The notes under the pieces were generated by a model. It was not told the DNA's origin. It worked only from the letters and a program-made list of their open reading frames with translations, and did no database searches. Positions 24,028 through 32,390 of a DNA stretch of 64,000 bases are shown in pieces; the stretch's first letter is position 1, and every line of letters starts with the position of its first letter. The stretch spans positions 72,445 to 136,444 of the forward strand of contig DESI01000010.1 in assembly GCA_002361235.1 (NCBI GenBank), written 5' to 3'. The position numbers were made by a program, and so were the translations under genes. Origin of the DNA: Porphyromonadaceae bacterium UBA3318 (GTDB lineage Bacteria > Bacteroidota > Bacteroidia > Bacteroidales > Muribaculaceae).

Positions 24028-25068
24028 TTATTTTGTGAAGGCATTCCAGCCCTGGGCGCGTATGGGCATCTCCTGACCGTCACGTGTTATCATGGCCGCA
24101 CCGAGGTCCTTATCGGTGACGTATCCAATCACCTTCACGCCCTCCAGCTTCTCGACATTCTCATTGTCGGTCAGAGGCACCGTGAACAGCAGCTCGTAAT
24201 CCTCGCCGCCGTTCATGGCAGCAGTAACCATGTTCATGTTGAATTCTTCGGCCATGCATGCTGTCTGATAGTCGATGGGAATACGGTCTTCATAAACACG
24301 GCAACCCACATCCGACGCCTTGCATATATGCAGCAGTTCGGACGACAGACCGTCGCTCACATCCATCATGGACGTGGGATGAATGCCCTTGTCTTTCAGC
24401 ATCTTCACTATGTCCTTGCGTGCCTCGGGCTTAAGCTGGCGCTCCAGAATGTATTCCTTGCCTGCGAAATCCGGCTGAAACGGCTCCTGCGTCTTGCGCT
24501 CGGCAGCGACGCGGTTCTCGCGCTCCAGCAACTGCAGTCCCATGTACGCTGCCCCGAGGTCGCCACTGACGCATATCAGGTCAGTGGGCTTGGCGCCGTC
24601 GCGATACACTATCTCGTCTTTCTTTCCCTCGCCTATACAGGTCACGCTTATAACCAGACCGGTAACGGATGCGGAAGTATCTCCGCCCACCAGGTCCACG
24701 CCATACAGGTCACAGGCCAGACGGATGCCGGAATACAGTTCCTCGATATGGTCAACGGTAAAACGGCTCGACACACCGAGGCTCACCACTATCTGCTTGG
24801 GCGTGCCCATCATGGCGTAGATGTCGCTGAAGTTAACTATCGCGGCCTTATAGCCGAGGTGCTTAAGCGGAACATAACGCAGGTCGAAGTGAATGCCTTC
24901 CAGCAGCAGGTCAGTCGTGACCAGCACTTCCTTGTCACCATACGACAGCACCGCCGCGTCGTCGCCCACACCCTTCCGGCTCGACTCGTTGCGCAGTGGG
25001 AAATCCTTTGTCAAAAGGTCGATGAGTCCAAACTCACCGACCTCAGATATCTCTCTTTCTTTACTCAT
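24028..25068 (-). CDS. thiL: Thiamine-monophosphate kinase
   Basis: 346-residue PurM/AIR-synthase-fold kinase that phosphorylates thiamine monophosphate to thiamine diphosphate. It shows G-V-G-D-D-A-A-V-L (about 33-41), the metal/ATP region V-T-T-D-L-L-L-E-G-I-H-F-D, N-F-S-D-I-Y-A-M-M-G-T-P, L-V-G-G-D-T-S-A-S and M-M-D-V-S-D-G-L-S-S-E. It follows pnp after 60 bp in the long leftward operon running from nrnA to aguB. Confidence 0.95.
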   Translation of the reverse strand: MSKEREISEVGEFGLIDLLTKDFPLRNESSRKGVGDDAAVLSYGDKEVLVTTDLLLEGIHFDLRYVPLKHLGYKAAIVNFSDIYAMMGTPKQIVVSLGVSSRFTVDHIEELYSGIRLACDLYGVDLVGGDTSASVTGLVISVTCIGEGKKDEIVYRDGAKPTDLICVSGDLGAAYMGLQLLERENRVAAERKTQEPFQPDFAGKEYILERQLKPEARKDIVKMLKDKGIHPTSMMDVSDGLSSELLHICKASDVGCRVYEDRIPIDYQTACMAEEFNMNMVTAAMNGGEDYELLFTVPLTDNENVEKLEGVKVIGYVTDKDLGAAMITRDGQEMPIRAQGWNAFTK

Positions 25069-25128
25069 TATGCTATGTGTAAGAAATTGACTGTCACATA
25101 TCTTAACGATATGACGTCATACTCAATA

Positions 25129-25953
25129 TTAAAGACGCTCCAGCATCTTCTGTATGATGTGTGTCATCACGGGCTGAGCCTTTACGGCTGCCTTCTGCAC
25201 CTCCTCGTGTGTAGGCACCTCGCGGATATCCTTGCCGCCGAGGTCGGTGATTACCGACACGCCGAACACCTTCATGCCGGCATGGTTGGCCACGATTACT
25301 TCGGGAACAGTTGACATACCCACTGCATCGCCGCCTATCACACGGAAGTATTCATATTCTGCCGGAGTCTCGAATGTCGGGCCGGGGGTACCTACGTACA
25401 CGCCGTGCATCAGCCGTATGTTGTCCTCGGCTGCGATAGCGTCGGCCATGTCTATAAGTGCGGTATTGTAAGCCTCTGTCATGGCAGGGAAACGCGGGCC
25501 AAGCTCATTGTAGTTCTTGCCACGCAGCGGATTCTCGGGGAACAGGTTGATGTGGTCGGTGATCACCATCACGTCGCCCACCTTGAACTCCTTGTTCATG
25601 CCGCCCGATGCGTTGCTGACAAACAGCGTCTCTACGCCCAGAGCCTTCATGACACGCACGGGGAAGGTAACTTCCTTCATGTCGTAGCCCTCGTAGTAGT
25701 GGAAACGACCCTGCATGGCCACGATGTATTTGCCGCCGAGGTTACCGAATATGAGCTTGCCGCTGTGTCCCTCCACAGTAGATACCGGCATGTTGGGGAT
25801 AGTGTGGTAGTCTATCTCCTTCTTTATCTCTATATAGTTCACCAGGTCGCCAAGTCCCGTGCCGAGGATCACTCCGATTGCGGGAAGCTCACCTACTTCT
25901 GCGCGGATATATTCCGCGGTCTCGCTGATTTTTTCCAAATATGTCTTTTCCAT
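25129..25953 (-). CDS. Purine nucleoside phosphorylase (trimeric PNP-I)
   Basis: 274-residue phosphorylase splitting (deoxy)inosine/guanosine with phosphate. Motifs are G-T-G-L-G-D-L near 30, V-E-G-H-S-G-K-L, Q-G-R-F-H-Y-Y-E-G-Y, S-N-A-S-G-G-M-N, and the long M-S-T-V-P-E-V-I-V-A-N-H signature. The size matches the eukaryote-like PNP-I class, not the hexameric DeoD class (about 235). Its position between lpxK and thiL is typical of Bacteroidales. Confidence 0.95.
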   Translation of the reverse strand: MEKTYLEKISETAEYIRAEVGELPAIGVILGTGLGDLVNYIEIKKEIDYHTIPNMPVSTVEGHSGKLIFGNLGGKYIVAMQGRFHYYEGYDMKEVTFPVRVMKALGVETLFVSNASGGMNKEFKVGDVMVITDHINLFPENPLRGKNYNELGPRFPAMTEAYNTALIDMADAIAAEDNIRLMHGVYVGTPGPTFETPAEYEYFRVIGGDAVGMSTVPEVIVANHAGMKVFGVSVITDLGGKDIREVPTHEEVQKAAVKAQPVMTHIIQKMLERL

Positions 25954-26017
25954 CGTATTGATTTATGATGTGGACATCGCTGCCCGATTAATATGTCTGA
26001 ATTCAGTTTTCTATCAT

Positions 26018-27127
26018 TTATGCTTCAATGCGCGCCTTCAGGTCGCGTATGAAGTCGCTGCCGTCCTGCTTGTGCATCATCTGCACCGCTATCGGCAGAT
26101 AAAACGTTAGAGGCTTCAATTTTGTTGGCACATAGGGGTTATATGCCAGCCGGACAGCATCCTTTTCGGTGGTGACTATCATCTTGCGCTCTCCGGTCAG
26201 CGAATCGAATTTTTTCTTTATATTCTCGATGTCCTTGCGCTGGAAATCGTGATGGTCGGGATAATGACACACCACAACCTTGAAGGGATAGTTCCTGAAA
26301 TACCGGACGAATCCGCGCGGATTGGCTATCCCCGTCAGCAACAGCACTGTGTCACGCTCCGTGAGGCTGCCCAAAGTGACATGATAAGGCTTGTCGTCCG
26401 GGAACACAGGCAACAGTCCGCCGTACACCACCTGCGAGAAGAAAAGGCTCTGGTAAGGTCTCGGATTCAGACCCTTGGTTGCCTGGTCGCCGCCCAGCTC
26501 CTTGCATATCAGCCTCACGTCGATGGGCGATATCTGTGCGGGGCACTTGGTCACCACCACCATGTCGGCGCGTTCCACCTGCTTCCAGTTTTCGCGGAGG
26601 CGTCCCAACGGCAGCAGATGGTCGCGGTAGATGGGCCGGTTATAGTCCGACAGCAGTATCGATACCTTCGGCTTTACAAACCGGTGTTGGGACGCGTCGT
26701 CAAGCAGTATCAGCTGTATGTCCGGGAACTGACGCAGCAGTTCCGAGATTCCGTGCCTGCGGTTCTCGCATACCGCCACCTTGACCTGATTGCCGAACTT
26801 GTGGTATATCTGCAACGGCTCGTCACCCACGCTATCGGGCGTACTGGTGGAATTGGCCAGCAGGAAGCCCTTGGTCTTGCGTTTGTAGCCTCGCGACAGG
26901 ACTGCAATGTTGTATGTCATGCACAGCTCGTTGATGATATACTCAACGTGCGGCGTCTTGCCGGTACCTCCCACCGTGATATTCCCCACGCTCACTACCG
27001 GAACGTCGTATTCCACCACAGGTAGCAGCTTGTTGTCGAACATCCAGTTACGCACAGCCATCACGCCCCCGTACAACCATGATACGGGTTTCAACAGCCA
27101 TGATATTATCTGATTGCGTGACGGCAT
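26018..27127 (-). CDS. lpxK: Tetraacyldisaccharide 4'-kinase
   Basis: 369-residue membrane-associated kinase that adds the 4'-phosphate to the lipid A precursor at the inner leaflet. The P-loop lies in V-G-N-I-T-V-G-G-T-G-K-T-P (about 46-58); the N-terminal ~25 residues form an amphipathic membrane helix. Also visible are L-S-R-G-Y-K-R-K-T-K-G and L-L-D-D-A-S-Q-H-R, an LpxK signature. Located 35 bp downstream of sppA. Confidence 0.95.
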   Translation of the reverse strand: MPSRNQIISWLLKPVSWLYGGVMAVRNWMFDNKLLPVVEYDVPVVSVGNITVGGTGKTPHVEYIINELCMTYNIAVLSRGYKRKTKGFLLANSTSTPDSVGDEPLQIYHKFGNQVKVAVCENRRHGISELLRQFPDIQLILLDDASQHRFVKPKVSILLSDYNRPIYRDHLLPLGRLRENWKQVERADMVVVTKCPAQISPIDVRLICKELGGDQATKGLNPRPYQSLFFSQVVYGGLLPVFPDDKPYHVTLGSLTERDTVLLLTGIANPRGFVRYFRNYPFKVVVCHYPDHHDFQRKDIENIKKKFDSLTGERKMIVTTEKDAVRLAYNPYVPTKLKPLTFYLPIAVQMMHKQDGSDFIRDLKARIEA

Positions 27128-27162
27128 CGTGTGTGTGTTTCCGGTTTTAGTTCAACTTGCGG

Positions 27163-28959
27163 TTACTTGCCTGTGAATTCAATCTTGATGTCGGCCATAC
27201 GCGCCTGAATCCGTTCGCGGCGAAGCAGCTCGCGCATCTTCATTATCATCATCTCCTCGGGCTTAGGCTCGAGCATCTGACGCATTGCCGTCATCGACGA
27301 CAGGTTGGAGGGCAGCATGTCCCAGAACGACGGTTTGTACTCGGGATAAGCGGCCACGTTGTATTTGTCCAGTATCTTAGCCTTTGAAGCCACCCATTCT
27401 ATGGCATCGTTCAGACTGCCGATTGAGTCTACCAGGCCGATTCGCTTTGCCGAAACGGCATCCCATACGCGACCCTCGGCTATACGCTTCACGGCCGGAA
27501 CGCTCATCTTGCGACCCTTCGCCACACGGCCCACGAAGTCCTCGTAGCCACGGTCAACATACTGCTGCATCACACCCTTCATCTCGTCAGTCATACTTTC
27601 GGTCAGACTCGGGAACTGTGCGTTGGGATTGGTCGATACTGTCTGCGGATTGACGCCCAGCTTATCGGCCAGACCCTTGACGTTCGGAATCAGGCCGAAT
27701 ATGCCTATCGAACCGGTTATGGTCAGCGGATTTGCGAAGATTTTGTCTGCACCTGCCGAGATCCAGTAACCGCCGGATGCCGCGTATGCACCCATCGATA
27801 CGGCCAGTGGCTTACCCTTGGACTGGAAATAATCCAGAGCCTCGCCTATCTGGTCGCTGCCGAAAGCCGAACCGCCGGGCGAATTGACGCGGAGCACCAT
27901 ACCCTTGACATTGTCGTCATCGGCCAGCTCGGTAATGATCGGTACGAGATTATGGTAGTTGATTCCATCCTGACTCACGTCGTTTATCTCGCCCACGGCA
28001 TACAGCACCGCGATGCGGTTATTGCTGTCGTATGCGGTGGACCAGGGCACCTGCTTGACAAGCGTGCCGGGACTTACGAAATTCACATCGTCCACATCCT
28101 GACCGGTCAGTGCCGCGAACTTGGCATTGATGGTACGTTCATATACGAGAGAATCCACCAATCCGGCCTCAACAGAAGTTTTTGCGGGCGCGAACGAGAT
28201 GTATTCCTTCGACACCAGCGAGTCTATTTCTTCAGGACTCACTCCCTTCCGGGTCTCGCTTATATTCTTTTTAATCACGCCCCACATGTTTCCGAGCAAT
28301 GTGTCCATCTGCGCGCGGGCCGGATCGCTCATGCTGTTCATTATGTAAGGCTCTACGGCCGACTTGAACGTGCCCACCTTCACCACCTGGAACTCGACGC
28401 CGAGTTTATCAAGCAGATCCTTGTAATAAAGCACCGTCGACGACATACCCTGCATCTCCATCATACCCTGCGGGTTCATGTACACGCGGTCGGCTGCGGA
28501 TGCAATCAGATACGTTCCTGTGGTATAGGTGTCGGCGTAGGCATACACTTGCTTTCCGCTCTTCTTATACTTCAGCACTGCCTGACGTATGGCATAGCAT
28601 GCGGCCGGACTTGCCTCAAGCGCACCGCACTTCAGGTAAACGGCCGAGATATTGCGGTTGCGTGCGGCTTCTTCCAGTGCCTCCACTATCACGTTGAGGT
28701 TCTGAGGCTTGTTCAGGTTTCCCTTAACAAGCGACGTGAAGTCGGGAGCCTTTGCCGATTCCCGCTCGCTGATTGCTCCGCTCAGGTCAATGGTCAGGAT
28801 GCTCTTGGACTTAAGCTGTTCCGCATCGCCCATTTCCGAAGCGATGCCGCTCCCTATCATCCCGAACAGCAGTATCATTGACGACACCACGACCAGCACC
28901 AGGGCCAGCCATGCTCCGACAAACGACGAAAGCGTATTTAAAAAGAACTTCTTAAGCAT
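27163..28959 (-). CDS. sppA: Signal peptide peptidase SppA, 67K type
   Basis: 598-residue membrane protease with one N-terminal transmembrane helix (about 12-37) and two tandem S49 domains, as in E. coli SppA. The N-terminal domain carries the lysine side of the dyad (around S-G-K-Q-V-Y-A-Y-A-D-T-Y-T-T-G). The C-terminal domain has V-N-S-P-G-G-S-A-F-G-S and the nucleophile serine in A-Y-A-A-S-G-G-Y-W-I-S. It should degrade cleaved signal peptides in the membrane. Its ATG overlaps the glmM stop region by 8 bp. Confidence 0.94.
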   Translation of the reverse strand: MLKKFFLNTLSSFVGAWLALVLVVVSSMILLFGMIGSGIASEMGDAEQLKSKSILTIDLSGAISERESAKAPDFTSLVKGNLNKPQNLNVIVEALEEAARNRNISAVYLKCGALEASPAACYAIRQAVLKYKKSGKQVYAYADTYTTGTYLIASAADRVYMNPQGMMEMQGMSSTVLYYKDLLDKLGVEFQVVKVGTFKSAVEPYIMNSMSDPARAQMDTLLGNMWGVIKKNISETRKGVSPEEIDSLVSKEYISFAPAKTSVEAGLVDSLVYERTINAKFAALTGQDVDDVNFVSPGTLVKQVPWSTAYDSNNRIAVLYAVGEINDVSQDGINYHNLVPIITELADDDNVKGMVLRVNSPGGSAFGSDQIGEALDYFQSKGKPLAVSMGAYAASGGYWISAGADKIFANPLTITGSIGIFGLIPNVKGLADKLGVNPQTVSTNPNAQFPSLTESMTDEMKGVMQQYVDRGYEDFVGRVAKGRKMSVPAVKRIAEGRVWDAVSAKRIGLVDSIGSLNDAIEWVASKAKILDKYNVAAYPEYKPSFWDMLPSNLSSMTAMRQMLEPKPEEMMIMKMRELLRRERIQARMADIKIEFTGK

Positions 28960-30346
28960 TTTTCTCTGTTATTTCCTTGATGATCTTCTTGATTTCGTCC
29001 GCCAGCGCATCAGCCTGCTCCATAGTCGCAGCCTCGCTGTATATGCGGATGATAGGTTCGGTGTTCGACTTGCGCAGATGTACCCAGCTGTCGGGGAAGT
29101 CTATCTTCACGCCGTCTATATCTGTTATCTCCTCGTTGCTGAAGCGCACTTTCACTTCGTCCAAAATGGCGTCTACATCCAGTTCGGGAGTGAGCTGTAT
29201 CTTGTTCTTGGCTATGGCATACTGCGGCAGTGCGGCCTTGATTTCGGTGACTTTCCTGCCGCTCTTGGCCATCAGCGTAAGGAACAGCGCCACGCCCACC
29301 AATGCGTCGCGGCCATAGTGTATGGCGGGATATATCACGCCGCCGTTGCCTTCGCCGCCGATCACGGCACCGGTCTCCTTCATCTTGGTCACCACGTTCA
29401 CCTCGCCCACTGCGGCGGCGTTGTATTCGCAGCCATGCCTGCGGGTCACGTCGCGGAGTCCGCGTGACGAACTCAGGTTCGACACCGTCGAGCCTGGGGT
29501 ATGCTCCAACACATAGTCCGAAATGGCTATCAGAGTGTTCTCCTCTATGAACATCTCGCCGTTCTCCATCACTATGGCCAGACGGTCAACGTCAGGGTCA
29601 ACAACGAAACCTACGTCGGCACCCGACTCCTTGACCAGAGCCGCGATATCGGTCAGATTCTCGGGAATCGGCTCGGGAGTGTGAGCGAACTTACCGGTGC
29701 AGTCGCAGTTCAGTTCCACTATATCCGTTACGCCCAGAGCCTTCAGCAGCTGAGGCATAATGATGCCGCCCACCGAGTTGATGGCGTCCAGGGCCACCTT
29801 GAAATTGGCTTTCTTTATCGCCTCCACATCAACCAAATCCAGGTCCAGGACCTGTGCGATGTGATTGCGGTTCCATGTATCCACGTGATATTCGTGACCC
29901 AGTTCCATTACCTGAGCGAACTCATAGTCATCCTCGTCGGCTATGCGTATCACCTCCTTGCCCTCGCGGTCGGTCAGGAACTCGCCGTTGCTGTTCAGCA
30001 GTTTCAGGGCATTCCATTGCACGGGATTGTGGCTTGCGGTGATGATGATGCCGCCGGCTGCCTTTTCGCCTGTCACAGCCAGCTCCGTCGTAGGAGTGGA
30101 TGCGAGGCCGATATTGATCACATCGAAACCCATCGACATCAGGGTGCCGACTACCAGTTTCGACACCATTTCGCCCGACAGACGTCCGTCGCGGCCTACT
30201 ACAATCACATTGTTGTCGCCGCAGCTCTTACGGATAAAGGATGCGTATGCCGCCGTGAACTTCACTACATCCACGCCCGACAGTCCGTCGCCGGCAGGTC
30301 CTCCTATTGTCCCACGTATACCCGATATTGATTTTATCAATGACAT
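28952..30346 (-). CDS. glmM: Phosphoglucosamine mutase
   Basis: 464-residue alpha-D-phosphohexomutase converting glucosamine 6-phosphate to 1-phosphate for peptidoglycan and LPS. It has the phosphoserine loop T-A-S-H-N-P-V (about 99-105), the metal loop D-P-D-V-D-R-L, the sugar-binding G-E-G-N-G-G-V and the phosphate-binding R-K-S-N-T-E-P-I-I-R-I. Bacteroidales glmM genes are often annotated broadly as phosphomannomutase; the S-N-T-E-P motif and length favour GlmM. The next gene overlaps by 8 bp. Confidence 0.93.
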   Translation of the reverse strand: MSLIKSISGIRGTIGGPAGDGLSGVDVVKFTAAYASFIRKSCGDNNVIVVGRDGRLSGEMVSKLVVGTLMSMGFDVINIGLASTPTTELAVTGEKAAGGIIITASHNPVQWNALKLLNSNGEFLTDREGKEVIRIADEDDYEFAQVMELGHEYHVDTWNRNHIAQVLDLDLVDVEAIKKANFKVALDAINSVGGIIMPQLLKALGVTDIVELNCDCTGKFAHTPEPIPENLTDIAALVKESGADVGFVVDPDVDRLAIVMENGEMFIEENTLIAISDYVLEHTPGSTVSNLSSSRGLRDVTRRHGCEYNAAAVGEVNVVTKMKETGAVIGGEGNGGVIYPAIHYGRDALVGVALFLTLMAKSGRKVTEIKAALPQYAIAKNKIQLTPELDVDAILDEVKVRFSNEEITDIDGVKIDFPDSWVHLRKSNTEPIIRIYSEAATMEQADALADEIKKIIKEITEKNA

Positions 30347-30406
30347 AATGCTCTGTTTTTCTGCTGTAGAATTGCTTGTTGTTTCTTTCCGGAATCTCCT
30401 TACGGA

Positions 30407-30982
30407 TTAATATTCAGCCGGGAAATAACGCACACGGTACACAACCGGTATCACGTCAGCCTGATCCTGCCAGCCTTCCACCGACTTGATGATAAGCTCG
30501 ACCTCGCTGTAATATCCCAGCCACTTCATGGGGATTTGTATTCCCGTGCCGTATAGCGCCGACGATGGCAACGTGATGTCGTCAAGAACGAAGTATGTGC
30601 TTGACGTCGCCATATTCTCGGAATTTCCGATCCAATCGTCCTTGGTGATGAAACCGGCCTTCAGGTCCAATATGTTCTGGCGCATATACTTGAAGTACAC
30701 ACGGTCGCCCGTCTTGGCTCGATAGTCCTTATCTCCCGGGTTGATGACGCGCATATAAACGTTGCCCTGGCCGTCCATCTTGTAGAACGGCGCGTCCTCG
30801 CCTGTCTTGAACACTGAATCCTCCGGCAGCCGCACTTCCACTTCGTTCTGCGCGAGATACCAGTTTACTGCACGTTCTTCATCACGCAGCAGTTCCGAAT
30901 ACGATTTCGTCTTGCTGCAACTCACCGTCCCTATCATCATGAGGCCGATTCCGAGTATAGATATTATATTTTTCAATTTCAT
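30407..30982 (-). CDS. DUF4827-family lipoprotein
   Basis: 191-residue lipoprotein: hydrophobic signal, lipobox V-S-C at about Cys23, then a soluble domain with Y-S-E-L-L-R-D-E-E near the N-terminus and a G-D-R-V-Y-F-K-Y / A-L-Y-G-T-G-I-Q-I-P-M-K-W pattern, which hints at an FKBP-like fold. It matches the Bacteroidales DUF4827 family from memory. The function is unknown. It overlaps nrnA by 4 bp and precedes glmM by 60 bp; this position between nrnA and glmM is the usual one. Confidence 0.85.
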   Translation of the reverse strand: MKLKNIISILGIGLMMIGTVSCSKTKSYSELLRDEERAVNWYLAQNEVEVRLPEDSVFKTGEDAPFYKMDGQGNVYMRVINPGDKDYRAKTGDRVYFKYMRQNILDLKAGFITKDDWIGNSENMATSSTYFVLDDITLPSSALYGTGIQIPMKWLGYYSEVELIIKSVEGWQDQADVIPVVYRVRYFPAEY

Positions 30983-32037
30983 TTCAATTCCGGTTTGTCA
31001 ATGTTTTTCGGCACGAGATGCGCGTATTTCTCCATCTCGTCCATTATAGCCTTGCGGCACTCGTCCATAGTGCCCACGAACTCGGCGCCGGCTGCCATCC
31101 TGTGACCTCCTCCGCCCAAGTCCTCGCACAGGTCGCTGACGGGAAAGTCATAGCGGCTGCGCATCGACACCTTGATGCAGTCGTCGTCCTCGCGCAGGAA
31201 TATGGAATACACCACGCCTCGGATTCGCAACGGCTCGTTCACCAGTCCCTCGGTATCGCCCTTCTGATAATCGAACCTGTCCAGGTCTTCTTTCGTCAGG
31301 TACACCACGGCGCCCCGGTACTTTGGAAATATCTCCATCCGTTCCGATATGGCGAAGGCGTTCAGCTTCATGGCCTGATACGTGGTGAGCTTGACGGCCT
31401 CCCACATTATCTGGGACTTATCCGCGCCTTTCTCCAGCAGCTTGATCATTACCTGATACACTTCCGGATCACTGCAGTTTACCGTAAAGTTCTGCGTATC
31501 GGTAATCAGGCCGGTCAGCAGGCACTGGGCTGCGTCCCGGGGCATGTCGAGATACCATCCGAGGTCGCATATCAGCCGGAACGTCAACTCGCATGTCGAC
31601 GACATTTCGGGATACGAAATCTGCAACGCGCCATCTATCTGCGGCTTCTGATGATGGTCTATCAGCACCTTGGCGGCGGGACTCTCACTCATGGCCGTTC
31701 CCAGATTGCCCAGGCGGCTCCATGCGTTGAAGTCGCAACACAGCACCAGGTCGGCCTCCGACATCAGACGGTCGGCATATTCCTTGTGCTGAGTGTATAT
31801 CACGGCATCCTTGGTCGAAGGAAGGAATTCCAGCGACTTGGGCATTCGGTCGGGCAGTATCACATTCACGTCCTTGCCCATAGCCTTCAGCGTATGGCAC
31901 CAGCCGAAGCTACTGCCGATGGCATCACCGTCAGGGCGTACATGACATGTTATCAGTATATTATGACTGCCGTCAAGAAGTTGACGCAACCTCTTGACCG
32001 TATCGTTAGGTATCACTTTCGATAGTGCCATGTCCAT
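30979..32037 (-). CDS. nrnA: DHH/DHHA1 phosphoesterase, NrnA-like (nanoRNase / pAp phosphatase)
   Basis: 352 residues from the ATG at 32035-32037; a second ATG two codons later (32029-32031) is also possible. The upstream in-frame TTG overlaps the promoter and is unlikely. Metal motifs are H-V-R-P-D-G-D-A-I-G-S-S, L-C-C-D-F-N-A, and the true DHH in V-L-I-D-H-H-Q-K. DHHA1 ends with G-G-G-G-H-R-M-A-A-G. The protein should degrade 2-5 nt RNA and/or 3',5'-pAp. It heads the long operon running to aguB. Confidence 0.92.
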   Translation of the reverse strand: MDMALSKVIPNDTVKRLRQLLDGSHNILITCHVRPDGDAIGSSFGWCHTLKAMGKDVNVILPDRMPKSLEFLPSTKDAVIYTQHKEYADRLMSEADLVLCCDFNAWSRLGNLGTAMSESPAAKVLIDHHQKPQIDGALQISYPEMSSTCELTFRLICDLGWYLDMPRDAAQCLLTGLITDTQNFTVNCSDPEVYQVMIKLLEKGADKSQIMWEAVKLTTYQAMKLNAFAISERMEIFPKYRGAVVYLTKEDLDRFDYQKGDTEGLVNEPLRIRGVVYSIFLREDDDCIKVSMRSRYDFPVSDLCEDLGGGGHRMAAGAEFVGTMDECRKAIMDEMEKYAHLVPKNIDKPELK

Positions 32038-32046
32038 TTTAATCCG

Positions 32047-32054
32047 CAAATATA
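32047..32054 (-). promoter_or_regulatory. -7 box before nrnA
   Basis: TATATTTG on the minus strand, 9 nt before the preferred ATG. It fits TAnnTTTG; no TTTG is at the expected -33 spacing. It implies a very short leader. Confidence 0.5.
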
Positions 32055-32159
32055 CAAATATTCCGCGAATTATACGAGTAGTTTCCTATAAACTGTTAAT
32101 TTTATTGATAATTTTTATTAGAGTTGATCAATATTCTTATCTGATCTTCGCTATTCTTA

Positions 32160-32387
32160 TTACCGCTTCGCTCCGGAACCGGGATTCTTTTCGCATTCGC
32201 ATTTCTCCCCTCCGTCGCATTCCTGCTTTTCCAATTTCCTGCTTTCGCACACTTCCGACAGGGAACAGCCACAGCATTTGCCAATCCGTTTGCGTCGCTT
32301 TTTGCTGAACAGATTCACCAGTATCCACACCACGATGCCTGCCAATATCAGAAGCACCACGATATATTGCCATAAATTGCTGTGCAT
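32160..32387 (-). CDS. Small cysteine-rich single-pass membrane protein (FeoB-associated type)
   Basis: 75 residues: one N-terminal transmembrane helix (Y-I-V-V-L-L-I-L-A-G-I-V-V-W-I-L-V), a basic KKRRKR stop-transfer patch, then a tail with seven cysteines, including C-C-G-C-S and C-x-C, and many Lys/Glu. It resembles the short Cys-rich membrane proteins usually encoded after feoB, where they are thought to handle iron. Here it starts 3 bp after topB, and no feo gene is in the window. Functional call is tentative; the gene itself is convincing from spacing and composition. Confidence 0.7.
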   Translation of the reverse strand: MHSNLWQYIVVLLILAGIVVWILVNLFSKKRRKRIGKCCGCSLSEVCESRKLEKQECDGGEKCECEKNPGSGAKR

Positions 32388-32390
32388 AAC

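Noticed and set aside
24328..25314. 328-codon plus-strand frame
   Set aside because: Antisense to thiL and pnp, both of which have complete family motifs.
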